A stretch of 64,000 nucleotides of DNA from Prochlorococcus sp. AG-418-I20 (GTDB lineage Bacteria; Cyanobacteriota; Cyanobacteriia; PCC-6307; Cyanobiaceae), in contig QCLZ01000004.1 of the NCBI GenBank assembly GCA_003214175.1, positions 62,001-126,000 of the forward strand. Direction: 5' to 3'. Under the pieces are notes generated by a model, which did no database searches, was not told the origin of the DNA, and was given only the letters and a program-made list of their open reading frames with translations. The position numbers and the translations under genes were made by a program. Shown here piece after piece: positions 39,710-49,537 of this stretch. Within the stretch, counting starts at the first letter, position 1. The number at the start of each line of letters is the position of its first letter.

Positions 39710-41073
39710 TGAAAAGACAAATCACTATAAAAAATATTCAAGACCTCTTGATTAAAGGGGCTCAAAATATATATGTAGATGATGATACCTCCAGAAGAAT
39801 GTGGTGGGCATCTTTGGAGGTTATTCAAAAAGAGTTCCTTTCTAAGAATTACAAACAGGGTGGTATTTGGGTTGCCTCTCCTTTACCAGCTCTTAATGAT
39901 AAAAAATTTTTTAAGCAACTTCATGGTTGGTTGTGGTCACCAGAGGGTTTTCCATATTTTCAAAAAGAAAATGCAGGTTTTTTACCACCCAATCAAGCAG
40001 ATAAGATAAAAAAAGATTTTGATTTTATTAGGAATTATAAAGTCTTAAATCTTTGTCAGGAAGATGGATATGAACCTTTTTTGATGATAATTACTCCAAA
40101 TTTTCAATGTATATTATCAATAGCAGGAGAAAAAGATAAGAAAATTCTATTAATGAAATGTGATGAAGATAGCCTAAAAATTTCAATTGAATTAATGAAT
40201 GCGAAATTAAATCAAGAAAATTATGATGAAGGTGTTAAATTTCGTAATGCAATAAAAAATTTAGGAAATCTGAATATTAATCATCAATTTGAAAAAAATT
40301 TTTGGCCAATATTATCTTCAAAATTGGCGCAGTTGGGACCAAACCATAAAATACAAAATTCTTTGAAAAATAATAGAAAAAATGAACTGATAACTGAAGC
40401 AAAATTGTTAAGTGCAATTTCTCATGAAGTAAGAACTCCTTTAGCAACAATAAGAACTCTAATTAGCTCTACTTTAAAAAAATATACTATGGATGAATCC
40501 ATGAGAAATCGGTTAATTCAAATTAATAATGAGTGTGATGAACAAATTGATAGATTCGGTTTAATATTCAATGCTGCAGAATTAGTAAGCAACGAAGTTC
40601 CCTCATTAAATAACTTGGCAAAAATTAATTTAGCCGAAATTTTCAAAAAACTTGCTCCTGCATGGAATAAACAACTAAATCGACGTGGAATTTCATTAAA
40701 GATTGATATTCCCAGTCAACTACCGCAAATTTTGAGTGACTCAGAGAAATTAGAATTAATGTTAAGAGGATTAATTGATAAAAATACTAGAGGATTAAAA
40801 GAAGGTAGCACGTTAATTTTAGAATTAAGACCAGCTGGCCAGAAACTCAAACTTGAACTCAAAGTGCAAAAATTAGATAGTCATAACAAAGAAACACTCA
40901 TAAGAGATAGAGGTTCAGATATAGGACCTGTTTTAAATTGGAACCCTCAAACAGGTAGTTTACAACTAAGTCAAAATGCTACTCAAAAGCTTTTAGCTAG
41001 TCTAGGTGGGTACGTCACAAAAAGACGTGATACTGGTTTGACAGTATTTTTCCCTATTTCAGATTCTCAATAG
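39709..41073 (+). CDS. histidine-kinase-like protein with poorly conserved ATP-binding domain
   Basis: Encodes 454 residues. The ATG overlaps the rodA stop by one base (TGATG). No membrane segment is seen, so it is probably soluble. The N-terminal 200 residues contain a GAF-like or unknown sensor region. The H-box is clear (LSAISHEVRTPLATIRTLI, H239). The expected N box is replaced by MLRGLIDKNTRGL, and the G1 (DxGxG) and G2 (GxGLG) loops are hard to find in the last 90 residues. The protein may be an inactive kinase, a phosphatase, or a scaffold. The partner regulator is not nearby. Confidence 0.75.
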   Translation: MKRQITIKNIQDLLIKGAQNIYVDDDTSRRMWWASLEVIQKEFLSKNYKQGGIWVASPLPALNDKKFFKQLHGWLWSPEGFPYFQKENAGFLPPNQADKIKKDFDFIRNYKVLNLCQEDGYEPFLMIITPNFQCILSIAGEKDKKILLMKCDEDSLKISIELMNAKLNQENYDEGVKFRNAIKNLGNLNINHQFEKNFWPILSSKLAQLGPNHKIQNSLKNNRKNELITEAKLLSAISHEVRTPLATIRTLISSTLKKYTMDESMRNRLIQINNECDEQIDRFGLIFNAAELVSNEVPSLNNLAKINLAEIFKKLAPAWNKQLNRRGISLKIDIPSQLPQILSDSEKLELMLRGLIDKNTRGLKEGSTLILELRPAGQKLKLELKVQKLDSHNKETLIRDRGSDIGPVLNWNPQTGSLQLSQNATQKLLASLGGYVTKRRDTGLTVFFPISDSQ

Positions 41074-41185
41074 ACTATAAAAAATATTTTTACATTTATT
41101 AAATAATGTAGAAACTTTCCTGTAAATTGTGAATTTTGTAAATTATGAATGCTAATTTCTTATTATAAATAATTAAAAATCTAGT

Positions 41186-41608
41186 ATGACGGAAACTTTA
41201 GTTGGTCAATTTCCCAAGCATATAGGAAGTACTGGGGGTTTATTAAACTCTGCAGAAACAGAAGAGAAATATGCAATTGTATGGAAAAGTGCAAAAGAAC
41301 AAGCATTTGAATTACCTACTGGTGGTGCTGCTGTAATGCATGAAGGCGATAATTTAATGTACTTCGCAAGAAAAGAACAATGCCTTGCTTTAGGGACACA
41401 ATTACGAGCTTTTAAACCAAGAATTGAGGAATTTAAAATCTATAGAATTTTTCCGGGTGGTGATATTGAATTCCTACATCCCAAAGATGGTGTTTTCCCC
41501 GAGAAAGTAAACGAGGGAAGAGAAAAAGTTGGTCATAACCCAAGGAGAATAGGAGAGAATCCTAATCCAGCTGGGTTGAAGTTTACAACTAAGAATACTT
41601 TTGATTAA
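41186..41608 (+). CDS. psaD: photosystem I subunit II PsaD
   Basis: Stromal subunit that docks ferredoxin on photosystem I and stabilises PsaC. The 140-residue product starts [19 protein letters not shown]. It has [22 protein letters not shown] and [12 protein letters not shown], and ends with the lysine- and proline-rich [23 protein letters not shown]. This is the full family pattern. The upstream 110 bases are very AT-rich and probably contain a strong promoter, but no single element is clear. Confidence 0.98.
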   Translation: MTETLVGQFPKHIGSTGGLLNSAETEEKYAIVWKSAKEQAFELPTGGAAVMHEGDNLMYFARKEQCLALGTQLRAFKPRIEEFKIYRIFPGGDIEFLHPKDGVFPEKVNEGREKVGHNPRRIGENPNPAGLKFTTKNTFD

Positions 41609-41667
41609 CTTCTTTAAAGTTGATATAAAACAAATATATAAGTATAGTTTGGGTTGACATTATACAT

Positions 41668-43188
41668 ATGATCAGCTCACAGAAAAGTAGTTTTTTTAAG
41701 GCTTACAAAGAGGGTAAAAATTTTATACCTATTACTGAAACTTGGCCTGCAGATTTAGAAACTCCATTATCGGCATGGTTAAAATTATCCGAAAAAGATT
41801 CACATGGTGTTTTTCTTGAGTCCGTAGAAGGTGGAGAAAATTTGGGTAGATGGAGTATTGTTGCTACTAAACCTCTTTGGGAAGCGGTTTGTCATGGTGA
41901 ACAAATAGTTAAAACTTGGAACAACGGAAAAAAAGAAATATATAAAGGGGACCCATTTAATATGCTAAGAAATTGGACCAATAAATATAAATCTTCTATG
42001 CTTGTCGGCTTACCATCAATTGGACAATTATATGGTTCTTGGGGGTATGAATTAATTAATCAAATAGAACCAACCGTTCCAATTAATGAAAATGATGCAA
42101 AGAATATACCTTATGGTTCCTGGATGTTTTTTGATCAGTTAGTTATCTTTGATCAAATAAAACGATGTATAACCGCAGTAGTATATGCAGATACAACTTC
42201 AACAACAGATTCTACTATTGAAGAAGTTTATCAAAATTCAATATCTAAAATTAAAAAAACTAGAAATTTAATGAAAGTTCCTCTGGAAGAAAACCAATTT
42301 TTAGAGTGGAGTGAGAATGATAATTCGAATTTAGATATTAAAAGTAATTGGAAGAAAAAAGATTTTGAGGATGCAGTTCTTTCAGCTAAAGAATTTATAA
42401 GAAAAGGAGATATATTTCAAATAGTTATAAGCCAGAGATTTCATACTGAAGTCAAAAATGAGCCCTTTAATTTATACAGAAGCTTAAGGATGGTTAATCC
42501 ATCGCCATATATGTCTTTTTTTGATTTTGGTTCATGGTACCTAATAGGCTCTAGTCCTGAGGTTATGGTTAAAGCTGAGAAAAATAAAAAAAATCAAATT
42601 GTCGCAAGTCTTCGACCGATAGCTGGCACAAGACCTAGAGGTAATGATCTTCAACAAGATCTAGAATTAGAAAGGGATTTGTTAAAAGATCCAAAAGAGA
42701 TAGCTGAACATGTAATGTTAATAGATCTTGGAAGAAATGATCTTGGGAGAGTTTGTGAAGTTGGATCTGTGGAGGTCAAAGATTTAATGGTTATTGAGAA
42801 ATATTCACATGTTATGCATATAGTTAGTGAAGTTGAGGGTATCTTAAAATGTAATACTGACGTATGGGATTTGCTAAAGGCATGTTTTCCTGCCGGTACA
42901 GTAACTGGTGCGCCAAAGATAAGAGCTATGCAATTGATTAAATATTTTGAAAAAGATGTTAGAGGACCTTATGCTGGAGTTTATGGATCTATTGATATTA
43001 ATGGTGCATTAAATACGGCAATTACAATAAGAACTATGATAGTTAAACCCTCAAAAGATGGAAAATTTGATGTTTCAGTTCAGGCGGGAGCAGGAATCGT
43101 TGCTGATTCTTTACCTGAAAACGAATATCAAGAGACAATAAATAAGGCAAAGGGGATACTAAAAGCTTTAGCCTGCTTGAATAAGTAA
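41668..43188 (+). CDS. trpE: anthranilate synthase component I
   Basis: Chorismate to anthranilate with the glutamine amidotransferase TrpG, first step of tryptophan synthesis. The 506-residue product has the N-terminal regulatory region (LESVEGGENLGRWS, typical of tryptophan feedback). The chorismate-binding core has GDIFQIVISQRF, PSPYMSFFDF, IAGTRPRGND and AGTVTGAPKIRAMQLI, and the C-terminal QAGAGIVADS. The start ATG at 41668 gives the usual length. gshA follows with no gap, so they may be coexpressed. Confidence 0.95.
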   Translation: MISSQKSSFFKAYKEGKNFIPITETWPADLETPLSAWLKLSEKDSHGVFLESVEGGENLGRWSIVATKPLWEAVCHGEQIVKTWNNGKKEIYKGDPFNMLRNWTNKYKSSMLVGLPSIGQLYGSWGYELINQIEPTVPINENDAKNIPYGSWMFFDQLVIFDQIKRCITAVVYADTTSTTDSTIEEVYQNSISKIKKTRNLMKVPLEENQFLEWSENDNSNLDIKSNWKKKDFEDAVLSAKEFIRKGDIFQIVISQRFHTEVKNEPFNLYRSLRMVNPSPYMSFFDFGSWYLIGSSPEVMVKAEKNKKNQIVASLRPIAGTRPRGNDLQQDLELERDLLKDPKEIAEHVMLIDLGRNDLGRVCEVGSVEVKDLMVIEKYSHVMHIVSEVEGILKCNTDVWDLLKACFPAGTVTGAPKIRAMQLIKYFEKDVRGPYAGVYGSIDINGALNTAITIRTMIVKPSKDGKFDVSVQAGAGIVADSLPENEYQETINKAKGILKALACLNK

Positions 43189-44307
43189 ATGAGTAAAAAT
43201 AATCTTTATAAGGGCTTTGAAGTAGAACTTTTTACAGGTTCATTTAATTCTCATATTGGTGTTTCAGTTGATATTGAGAAAAACTTTTCTAATTTTGTGA
43301 AAGAGCCAGATAATAGGAATGTAGAATATATAACAACACCTGAAAAAGACTACAAGTTTTTATACGACAAGTTAATAACTCCAAGAAAAGATTTAAGAAA
43401 ATGGCTAAATAATAAAGGGTTAACAATCATTCCTTCATCCACTCTTTGTTTTAAACACGATTTTCAATTTCAAAGATCTGATATTGACAATATTTATCAT
43501 AAATTTATAGAAGATAATTATGGAATAGCTGTTGCAACTTCAAGTGTCCACATAAACATAGGAATAAATGATTTAGATAAGCTTTTTGCCGCTATTAGGT
43601 TGATAAGATCTGAGGCTGCTTTGTATCTATCAATAAGTGCTAGTTCACCATTTTTAAATAATAAAATTACCGGAAATCACTCTCAGAGATGGATTCAGTT
43701 TCCTAAAACACCAAGTAAAGTACCTTTTTTTGTAAATCACAATAGCTATGTAGATTGGATCGAGGAAAATATAGCTAATAAAAATATGCAAAATATAAGG
43801 CATTTTTGGTCTTCAATCCGTCCCAATGGTCCCCAGAGGCCCTTAATTCTTGATCGTTTGGAATTAAGAATTTGTGATTTTGTTCATGATATTAATTTGC
43901 TACTAGGGATCACTGCTATGTTAGAACTAAGGATTTTACAGCTTTTTGAAAATTTCAATAAATTAGATCCTTTGACTGCTAGTAATTATGATATTGATGA
44001 CTTATCAGAAATATGTGATCAAAATGAAATTAATGCTGCTAAAGATAGTTTGAATTCCGAATTAATTCACTGGCAAGATGGCAAAAAAATTGTTTGTAAA
44101 GAATGGATTCAAAATTTATTGTCAGATTTATCATCTACTGCAGAAAAATTTAATATGAAACATCTTTTGAAACCCATTTATAAAGTCCTTGAAGAAGGTA
44201 ATCAATCTATGCAATGGATAGATCAATATGACAAAGGTCTTTCTATAGAGCAAATAATGAAAATTTCTATCCAAGATATGATCAAGAGTGAAGACGATTA
44301 TGTTTGA
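43189..44307 (+). CDS. gshA: glutamate--cysteine ligase, cyanobacterial type
   Basis: First step of glutathione synthesis, joining glutamate and cysteine with ATP. The 372-residue product has the cyanobacterial family pattern: KGFEVELFTG near the start, TSSVHINIGIND in the middle, RPNGPQRPLILDRLELRICDFV and a long helical C terminus. The ATG follows the trpE stop directly (no gap), suggesting coupling. The family differs from E. coli GshA, which shares little obvious sequence. Confidence 0.9.
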   Translation: MSKNNLYKGFEVELFTGSFNSHIGVSVDIEKNFSNFVKEPDNRNVEYITTPEKDYKFLYDKLITPRKDLRKWLNNKGLTIIPSSTLCFKHDFQFQRSDIDNIYHKFIEDNYGIAVATSSVHINIGINDLDKLFAAIRLIRSEAALYLSISASSPFLNNKITGNHSQRWIQFPKTPSKVPFFVNHNSYVDWIEENIANKNMQNIRHFWSSIRPNGPQRPLILDRLELRICDFVHDINLLLGITAMLELRILQLFENFNKLDPLTASNYDIDDLSEICDQNEINAAKDSLNSELIHWQDGKKIVCKEWIQNLLSDLSSTAEKFNMKHLLKPIYKVLEEGNQSMQWIDQYDKGLSIEQIMKISIQDMIKSEDDYV

Positions 44308-44360
44308 TTATTTAAATAAATATTTGATCTGAACATTTTTACTTGTGACATAATAATTAT

Positions 44361-47330
44361 ATGGAATCATTTCAACAGATAAAAAATAATAATGTGGATC
44401 TGATAACTAACAATGATCCACTTGATAAAAATCGTCTTTTAATAGAGGATCTATGGGAATCTGTTCTCAGAGAAGAATGCCCAGATGATCAAGCAGAGAG
44501 ATTGATACAGCTTAAAGAATTAAGTTATTCAGAACAAATTGATGGTGATAGTTCAAAAACTTTTAAAAGTGAAATAGTTGATATTGTAAATTCTATGAAT
44601 TTGGCGGAATCCATTGCAGCGGCAAGGGCATTTTCATTATATTTTCAACTAGTCAATATTTTGGAACAAAGAGTTGAAGAAGATAGATATATTCAAAGTT
44701 TTACCAATAAGAATGTTCAAAAATCTCCTGATAATCTTGATCCTTTTGCCCCAGCATTAGCCAGACAAAATGCTCCAGTAACTTTTAGAGAATTATTTTA
44801 TAGGCTAAGAAAATTAAATGTTCCTCCAGGAAAATTAGAGGCTTTATTGCAGGAAATGGATATTCGTTTAGTTTTTACTGCACATCCGACCGAGATAGTA
44901 AGACATACGATTAGACATAAGCAAACCAGAGTTGCAAATTTGTTAAAAAAAATACAGATTGAGCAATTTTTAACAAAAGAAGAAAAACATTCTCTAAAAC
45001 TCCAGTTAAAAGAGGAAGTAAGACTTTGGTGGAGAACAGATGAATTACATCAATTTAAACCATCAGTTTTAGATGAAGTAGATTATGCATTGCATTATTT
45101 TCAGCAAGTTTTATTTAATGCAATGCCTCAATTGAGAGGCAGAATCGCTGAAGCACTCACCGAAAATTATCCCGATGTACAGATGCCCTCTGAGTCTTTT
45201 TGCAACTTCGGTTCTTGGGTTGGCTCCGACCGAGATGGTAATCCATCGGTTACTCCTGAAATAACATGGAGAACTGCCTGCTACCAGCGACAGTTGATGT
45301 TGGAAAGATATATTATTGCAACATCTAATCTTAGAGATCAATTGAGTGTCTCAATGCAATGGAGTCAGGTAAGTTCTTCTCTACTGGAGTCATTAGAGAC
45401 AGATAGGGTTAAGTTCCCTGAAATCTATGAAGCCAGGGCCACAAGATATAGATCAGAACCTTACAGATTGAAATTAAGTTACATATTAGAAAAATTGAGA
45501 TTAACTCAAGAGAGGAATAATTTACTAGCTGATAGTGGGTGGAAATTTGACCTAGAGGGAGAAATTGATACCAAAAATATAGATAAAGTTGAAAACTTAT
45601 ATTACAAATCAGTAAACGAATTTACTTATGATCTCGAACTAATTAAAAATAGCCTTATTAGTACAGATTTAACTTGTGAGGCAGTAAACACATTACTTAC
45701 TCAGGTGCATATTTTTGGATTTTCTTTGGCAAGTTTAGATATTCGTCAAGAAAGCACAAGGCATAGTGATGCTATTCAAGAGCTTACAAATTATCTCGAT
45801 TTAACTGTTAAATATGACCAAATGTCTGAGGAAGAGAAAATTAAATGGCTTGTAGATGAGTTAAATACAAAAAGGCCTTTAATCCCCTCTGCCGTTAACT
45901 GGACGAAAACTACAGAAGAAACATTTTCAGTTTTTAAAATGGTTAAGAGACTTCAGCAAGAATTTGGAAGTCGTATTTGTCATTCCTACGTAATTTCAAT
46001 GAGCCATAGTGCGTCTGATTTACTTGAAGTTCTCTTATTGGCAAAAGAAATGGGACTTGTAGATAAAAATTCACAAAAGTCAAATTTATTAGTTGTTCCT
46101 CTTTTTGAAACTGTTGAAGACCTTAAAAGGGCACCAGAAGTAATGGAAAAGTTGTTTAAATTAGATTTTTACAGATCATTATTACCAAAAGTTGGAGAAT
46201 CCTTTAAACCTCTTCAAGAACTGATGCTTGGCTATTCTGATAGCAATAAAGATTCAGGATTTGTTTCTAGTAATTGGGAAATTCATAGAGCCCAAATCGC
46301 TCTTCAAAATCTTGCAAGTAAAAATAATATATTGTTAAGACTTTTTCATGGAAGAGGTGGTTCTGTTGGAAGAGGTGGGGGACCAGCCTATCAGGCAATA
46401 TTGGCTCAACCAAGCGGAACTTTAAAAGGCCGAATAAAAATAACAGAACAAGGAGAAGTTTTAGCTTCTAAATATAGTCTTCCTGAACTGGCTTTGTACA
46501 ATCTTGAAACTGTTACTACGGCTGTTATTCAAAATAGTTTGGTAAATAACAGACTTGACGCTACTCCAGAATGGAATCAATTAATGTCTAGATTGGCAGA
46601 AACTTCAAGGTCTCACTATAGAAAATTAGTTCATGAGAATCCTGACCTGTTAAATTTCTTTCAAGAGGTCACGCCAATTGAAGAAATAAGTAAACTGCAG
46701 ATATCTAGCAGGCCCGCTAGAAGAAAAAAAGGTGCAAAAGATTTATCAAGCTTAAGAGCTATTCCATGGGTATTTGGTTGGACACAAAGCAGATTTCTTT
46801 TGCCAAGTTGGTTTGGTGTAGGTACTGCATTATCATCTGAATTAAATTCAGATCCACAACAAATTGAATTATTAAGAGTCCTCCATCAAAGATGGCCATT
46901 TTTTAGGATGCTTATATCGAAAGTAGAAATGACATTGTCCAAGGTGGATTTGGAAGTTGCTAGATATTATGTTGACACCCTTGGGAGTAAAAAAAATAAA
47001 GATTCTTTTGATGTCATATTTGAAGTAATTTCTAAAGAATATAATCTTACAAAATCTTTAATACTTGAAATTACTGGAAAAACAAAGCTCCTCGAATCTG
47101 ATAGAGACTTAAAATCATCAGTAAGCTTGAGAAATAAGACAATAATCCCGTTAGGATTTCTGCAGGTCTCACTTTTAAGAAGACTAAGAGACCAAACAAG
47201 ACAACCTCCAATTAGCGAATTTCTTATTGATAAAGATGAATCCAGAAGATCTTACAGCAGAAGTGAACTCTTGAGAGGAGCACTTTTAACTATTAATGGA
47301 ATAGCAGCTGGTATGAGAAATACAGGTTGA
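44361..47330 (+). CDS. ppc: phosphoenolpyruvate carboxylase
   Basis: Fixes bicarbonate onto PEP to give oxaloacetate, feeding amino-acid synthesis and the incomplete TCA cycle. The 989-residue product is long and complete. It has the catalytic [18 protein letters not shown], the [15 protein letters not shown] segment, the [13 protein letters not shown] loop, and the [13 protein letters not shown] loop. The C terminus ends RNTG, as in almost all PEPC enzymes. An acetyltransferase-like gene follows at three bases. Confidence 0.98.
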   Translation: MESFQQIKNNNVDLITNNDPLDKNRLLIEDLWESVLREECPDDQAERLIQLKELSYSEQIDGDSSKTFKSEIVDIVNSMNLAESIAAARAFSLYFQLVNILEQRVEEDRYIQSFTNKNVQKSPDNLDPFAPALARQNAPVTFRELFYRLRKLNVPPGKLEALLQEMDIRLVFTAHPTEIVRHTIRHKQTRVANLLKKIQIEQFLTKEEKHSLKLQLKEEVRLWWRTDELHQFKPSVLDEVDYALHYFQQVLFNAMPQLRGRIAEALTENYPDVQMPSESFCNFGSWVGSDRDGNPSVTPEITWRTACYQRQLMLERYIIATSNLRDQLSVSMQWSQVSSSLLESLETDRVKFPEIYEARATRYRSEPYRLKLSYILEKLRLTQERNNLLADSGWKFDLEGEIDTKNIDKVENLYYKSVNEFTYDLELIKNSLISTDLTCEAVNTLLTQVHIFGFSLASLDIRQESTRHSDAIQELTNYLDLTVKYDQMSEEEKIKWLVDELNTKRPLIPSAVNWTKTTEETFSVFKMVKRLQQEFGSRICHSYVISMSHSASDLLEVLLLAKEMGLVDKNSQKSNLLVVPLFETVEDLKRAPEVMEKLFKLDFYRSLLPKVGESFKPLQELMLGYSDSNKDSGFVSSNWEIHRAQIALQNLASKNNILLRLFHGRGGSVGRGGGPAYQAILAQPSGTLKGRIKITEQGEVLASKYSLPELALYNLETVTTAVIQNSLVNNRLDATPEWNQLMSRLAETSRSHYRKLVHENPDLLNFFQEVTPIEEISKLQISSRPARRKKGAKDLSSLRAIPWVFGWTQSRFLLPSWFGVGTALSSELNSDPQQIELLRVLHQRWPFFRMLISKVEMTLSKVDLEVARYYVDTLGSKKNKDSFDVIFEVISKEYNLTKSLILEITGKTKLLESDRDLKSSVSLRNKTIIPLGFLQVSLLRRLRDQTRQPPISEFLIDKDESRRSYSRSELLRGALLTINGIAAGMRNTG

Positions 47331-47333
47331 TAA

Positions 47334-47780
47334 TTGCAATATTTTCCTAAAAAAAAACTTGTTCTTCCAGAAGGTTATTTTGTGAACTCTTCTAAGATCC
47401 CCTTAGCAAAAGAGGTTAATAAACTCTTATCCAGTTGCGGTTGCGAGACATTTCCAATAAAACCCCTTTCTGAGGCTATTCAAAAAAGTAATTTCTTTTT
47501 TACCATACAGCATGAACTAAAAAACAAATTATATGGATTTGTAAGGGTGACATCCGATAGGGGATTGAATGCAAACTTATGGAATTTAAGTGCATCCCCT
47601 GGCAATGATCAGAAACTTTATTATTCAATATTGCTTCAAGTAACTCTTGAGAAAATAAATAGAGAAATGCCTGGTTGTAGTATTTCTGTACAAGCTCCAG
47701 TTTCTTCATTTAATAGTTTAGAAGAAAGTGGATTTATACTTGATCCGAATGGAATTAGAGTAATGGGATATAAACTCTAG
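47334..47780 (+). CDS. possible GNAT-like acetyltransferase, function unknown
   Basis: Encodes 148 residues from a TTG start three bases after the ppc stop; no ATG or GTG is available near the 5' end. A central beta-rich segment (LYGFVRVTSDRGLNANLWNLSASPG) leads into a helix (YYSILLQVTLEKINREMP) and an end (LEESGFILDPNGIRVMGYKL). This order resembles the last strands of GNAT enzymes. The acetyl-CoA P-loop (Q/RxxGxG/A) is not evident, so the fold assignment is a guess. Coupling to ppc hints at co-expression. Confidence 0.6.
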   Translation: MQYFPKKKLVLPEGYFVNSSKIPLAKEVNKLLSSCGCETFPIKPLSEAIQKSNFFFTIQHELKNKLYGFVRVTSDRGLNANLWNLSASPGNDQKLYYSILLQVTLEKINREMPGCSISVQAPVSSFNSLEESGFILDPNGIRVMGYKL

Positions 47781-47783
47781 AGA

Positions 47784-47798
47784 TAACGTTAGACGTTA
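47784..47798. repeat. perfect 6-bp dyad TAACGT-TAG-ACGTTA
   Basis: Short palindrome directly beside the 3' end of tRNA-Arg(CCG), four bases after the preceding ORF's stop. It could form a small stem on either transcript. No T tract lies next to it, so it is not a standard terminator. It may mark a tRNA 3' processing site or a protein-binding site. Confidence 0.35.
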
Positions 47799-47872
47799 CG
47801 AGCATGGAGGGATTCGAACCCCCGACTCTCAGAACCGGAATCTGATGCTCTATCCAACTGAGCTACATGCCC
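47799..47872 (-). tRNA. tRNA-Arg (anticodon CCG)
   Basis: A 74-base minus-strand cloverleaf. The acceptor GGGCATG pairs with CATGCTC (one G-U), the D arm includes AGCTCAGTTGGATAGAGC, and the T arm is GGGGGTTCGAATCCCTC. The anticodon loop TTCCGGT reads CCG. The discriminator is G. It is the second tRNA-Arg in this window; the other has CCU. Confidence 0.95.
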
Positions 47873-47949
47873 TTTAATTTTTCAATTTCTTTAAAGAAAA
47901 TCTAAATATTTTAAACTTAGCTAATTTAATTAATGAATGCACAAAAAAC

Positions 47950-49041
47950 ATTTTTTTAAATAAATTAAAAATTAAAAATTTTCGGAACTATAAAAGTTTT
48001 GAAATTGACTTAAAAGAGCAAAGAGCGATTGTTCTTGGTTGTAATGGTATTGGAAAGTCAAATTTACTAGAATCAGTTGAGTTCTTAAGTCAATTAAAAT
48101 CTAATAGAGCACTAAGTGACAAAGATTTAATAGAAAATGATAGTGATATGGCTCTAGTTGTTGGACAAATAGATTTTAAAGATGATTTAAAGTTAAATTT
48201 ATTCCGAAAAGGACCAAAAAGAATTTATGTGAATGAATCACTTTTGAAGAAGCAGAATGACATAAAGAATTATATAAGGAGTGTATGTTTCTGCTCTAAT
48301 GATATAGATATTGTTAGAAGTGAACCTAGTTATCGAAGAATATGGATTGATAAAGTCGTATCTCAGCTTGAACCAGTATATTCTGACTTGATAAGTAGAT
48401 TTAACAGACTTCTAAAACAACGAAGTTATTTTTGGCGTTCAGAAAGCGCCTTAAATAGTGAATCCTCAGATATTGTTGAAAGCTTTGATATTCAAATGTC
48501 TATAATAAGTACAAGAATTTTTAGGCGGAGAAGAAGAGCTTTATTAAAAATTAAACCATACGTGGAATATTGGCATAATCATTTAAGTGAATCTAAAGAG
48601 AAAATAGGCATAAATTATCTTTCTGGGATACAAAATTTAAGTCCAGAAGAAGAAGGAGAAGAAGTTATTAGTAAGAAAATAGCAGAACAACTATTTAATC
48701 AACGTTCAATCGAAGCATTGACTGGTAAATGTAATTTTGGACCTCATCGTGATGATATTGAGTTTCTAATTAATGATATTTCAATTAGGAAATATGGATC
48801 ATCTGGTCAGCAACGGACTTTTATTTTGGCTTTAAAGATGGCTGAACTAGATTTATTAACTAAAACGTTAAATGTCCCTCCAATACTTATATTGGATGAC
48901 GTTTTGGCGGAACTAGATATAACTAGACAAAATTTGTTATTAAATTCTGTTGGGAAAGACAGTCAATGTTTGATAAGTGCTACACATCTCGATAAATTTA
49001 ATAAGTCTTTCACAGGATCTTCACAAATGATTCACCTCTAA
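47950..49041 (+). CDS. recF: DNA repair protein RecF (start codon unclear)
   Basis: SMC-like ATPase that loads RecA at gaps in single-stranded DNA with RecO and RecR. The frame reads LNKLKIKNFRNYKSFEIDL, then Walker A GCNGIGKSN, the signature YGSSGQQRTFILALKMAELD and Walker B PPILILDDVLAELD. From the ATT at 47950 the product would be 363 residues, the normal length. The first in-frame ATG is at 48148 and would delete Walker A. No in-frame ATG, GTG or TTG lies between the TAA at 47875 and that ATG. Either ATT is used or this copy has lost its start. Confidence 0.85.
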   Translation: MFLNKLKIKNFRNYKSFEIDLKEQRAIVLGCNGIGKSNLLESVEFLSQLKSNRALSDKDLIENDSDMALVVGQIDFKDDLKLNLFRKGPKRIYVNESLLKKQNDIKNYIRSVCFCSNDIDIVRSEPSYRRIWIDKVVSQLEPVYSDLISRFNRLLKQRSYFWRSESALNSESSDIVESFDIQMSIISTRIFRRRRRALLKIKPYVEYWHNHLSESKEKIGINYLSGIQNLSPEEEGEEVISKKIAEQLFNQRSIEALTGKCNFGPHRDDIEFLINDISIRKYGSSGQQRTFILALKMAELDLLTKTLNVPPILILDDVLAELDITRQNLLLNSVGKDSQCLISATHLDKFNKSFTGSSQMIHL

Positions 49042-49092
49042 TTTTAAAAGTCACGATTTTTAGCTAATCTTATATCTATATAATTTTCTTCA

Positions 49093-49527
49093 ATGGAAGT
49101 ATACAAAAAAAAACAAATTTTAAGTTCGTTTAGCAATGACCAGAAATTAAGTCATCAAGGGAAACACCTTTTGTTGGAACTTTATAGATGTGATTATGAA
49201 AAATTAAATGATGAATCCTTTTTGCGCTGCAGCTTAAATAGAGCTGCCAAATTGGCAAAAGCTACAGTTCTGAATTTGATAAGTAATAAATTTGAGCCAC
49301 AAGGGGTTACGGCGATTGCATTGCTTGCTGAATCCCATATGTCTATACATACTTGGCCTGAATCAAATTATTCTGCTGTTGACATATTTACATGTGGTCA
49401 AAATATGTTGCCAGAATTTGCTAGTCAATATTTAATTGAAGCTTTGAAGGCTGAAGAACATACTTTACGTGTTATCGCTCGAAATCCACCTGCAGAAGTT
49501 TTGAAACAAATGAGAACTGTTGTTTGA
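49093..49527 (+). CDS. speD: S-adenosylmethionine decarboxylase proenzyme
   Basis: Pyruvoyl-dependent enzyme that makes decarboxylated AdoMet, the aminopropyl donor for spermidine. The 144-residue proenzyme has the autocleavage site at E80-S81 in AESHMSIHTWPE, which yields the pyruvoyl group. The following YSAVDIFTCG carries a conserved Cys. It is the short bacterial/archaeal class. It converges on larE with ten bases between them. A TATAAT lies eight bases before the start, but no matching -35 was found. Confidence 0.94.
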   Translation: MEVYKKKQILSSFSNDQKLSHQGKHLLLELYRCDYEKLNDESFLRCSLNRAAKLAKATVLNLISNKFEPQGVTAIALLAESHMSIHTWPESNYSAVDIFTCGQNMLPEFASQYLIEALKAEEHTLRVIARNPPAEVLKQMRTVV

Positions 49528-49537
49528 CTTGTAATAT

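Noticed and set aside
47784-47798. Dyad as a terminator of the gene ending at 47780
   Set aside because: The stem is only six bases and no T run follows on either strand, so I list it only as a repeat.
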